A stretch of DNA of 5,342 nt from Thermotogae bacterium. GTDB lineage: Bacteria; Thermotogota; Thermotogae; UBA12178. The number at the start of each line of letters is the position of its first letter. The stretch's first letter is position 1. This document shows, in pieces, positions 5,259 through 5,342 of this stretch. A model generated the notes under the pieces. It did no database searches and was not told the DNA's origin. It saw nothing but the letters and a program-made list of their open reading frames with translations. Made by a program: the position numbers and the translations under genes. The stretch is taken from assembly GCA_003641795.1 (NCBI GenBank), contig QNAP01000129.1, positions 1-5,342 of the forward strand. Reading direction: 5' to 3'.

Positions 5259-5342
5259 TTATCGCTTAGAACCTTCTGCTATGTTCGCAGCAACAGAAAC
5301 CGCGGAACGTCGAATTTGCGATGTTAATCCAAACTTCTCTTC
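5259..5342 (-). pseudogene. Truncated four-helix-bundle protein (S23 / 23S rRNA intervening-sequence type), 5' part beyond right edge
   Basis: The last 27 codons of a minus-strand frame entering from the right edge end in TAA at 5261-5259. The peptide begins EEK, runs FGLTSQIRR, SAVSVAANIAEGSKR and stops. The FGLTSQ-[IL]-RR-xAVSV-x-ANIAEG core is the hallmark of the four-helix-bundle family (TIGR02436-like; also related to Avd of diversity-generating retroelements). In full proteins of about 115-130 residues this core lies in the first half and is followed by two more helices with a LAELETQ-type motif. Here those are missing, and I could not find them in the 59 nt between the stop and the methyltransferase. 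It therefore looks like a decayed or truncated copy. The family call is strong despite the short length; whether the upstream part is intact cannot be seen. Confidence 0.8.

Noticed and set aside
5281..5342. Plus-strand ATG frame open to the right edge, with an AT-rich TATA-like stretch upstream
   Set aside because: It is antisense to the four-helix-bundle signature, which is a far stronger coding signal, and the 20-codon peptide resembles nothing I know.

Overview
The window looks like a piece of an anaerobic archaeal genome, most plausibly a euryarchaeon of the methanogen/methane- or alkane-oxidiser type. This rests on a compact gene string with strong Shine-Dalgarno sites, an archaeal-type TATA element (TTTAAATA) ahead of the first complete gene with no bacterial -35/-10 pair seen, and nitrogenase-like proteins of a kind common in such archaea. 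The taxonomic call is inference; no rRNA or marker gene is present.

Everything coding lies on the minus strand, so the genes read from right to left. At the right edge (5259-5342) is the last part of a four-helix-bundle (23S rRNA intervening-sequence / S23 type) protein that stops just after its signature motif and seems truncated. Next come an AT-rich promoter and an array of degenerate 7-bp repeats (5207-5241), then a class I SAM-dependent methyltransferase (4363-5199). A 96-bp spacer follows that is almost wholly built of two head-to-head heptamer arrays (4288-4336 and 4340-4366). Then comes a tightly packed set: a small PNPOx-type split-barrel flavoprotein (3844-4266), a first nitrogenase component 1-like protein (2206-3831, 541 aa), a tandem paralogue (609-2222, 537 aa), and a third, more divergent NifK/NifN-like component that runs off the left edge (1-616). 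Spacing in this set is 12 nt, then a 17-nt overlap, then an 8-nt overlap, so it is very probably one translationally coupled operon.

The three nitrogenase-like proteins keep the P-cluster-type signatures (HGPxGC or HVPVGC, and LPTCVSGLxGDD in the D-like pair). The D-like pair has Arg or Thr, not Cys, at the position expected to hold FeMo-cofactor, and the third protein has Asp where the third P-cluster cysteine would be. The set therefore points to a nitrogenase-like reductase that is not a nitrogen-fixing enzyme, resembling in logic the CfbCD, BchNB and methylthio-alkane reductase lines, but with an unusual two-D-plus-one-K layout. No NifH-like ATPase is visible; it may lie beyond the left edge. 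Substrate unknown. The flavoprotein and methyltransferase may be redox and substrate-modifying partners, by position only.
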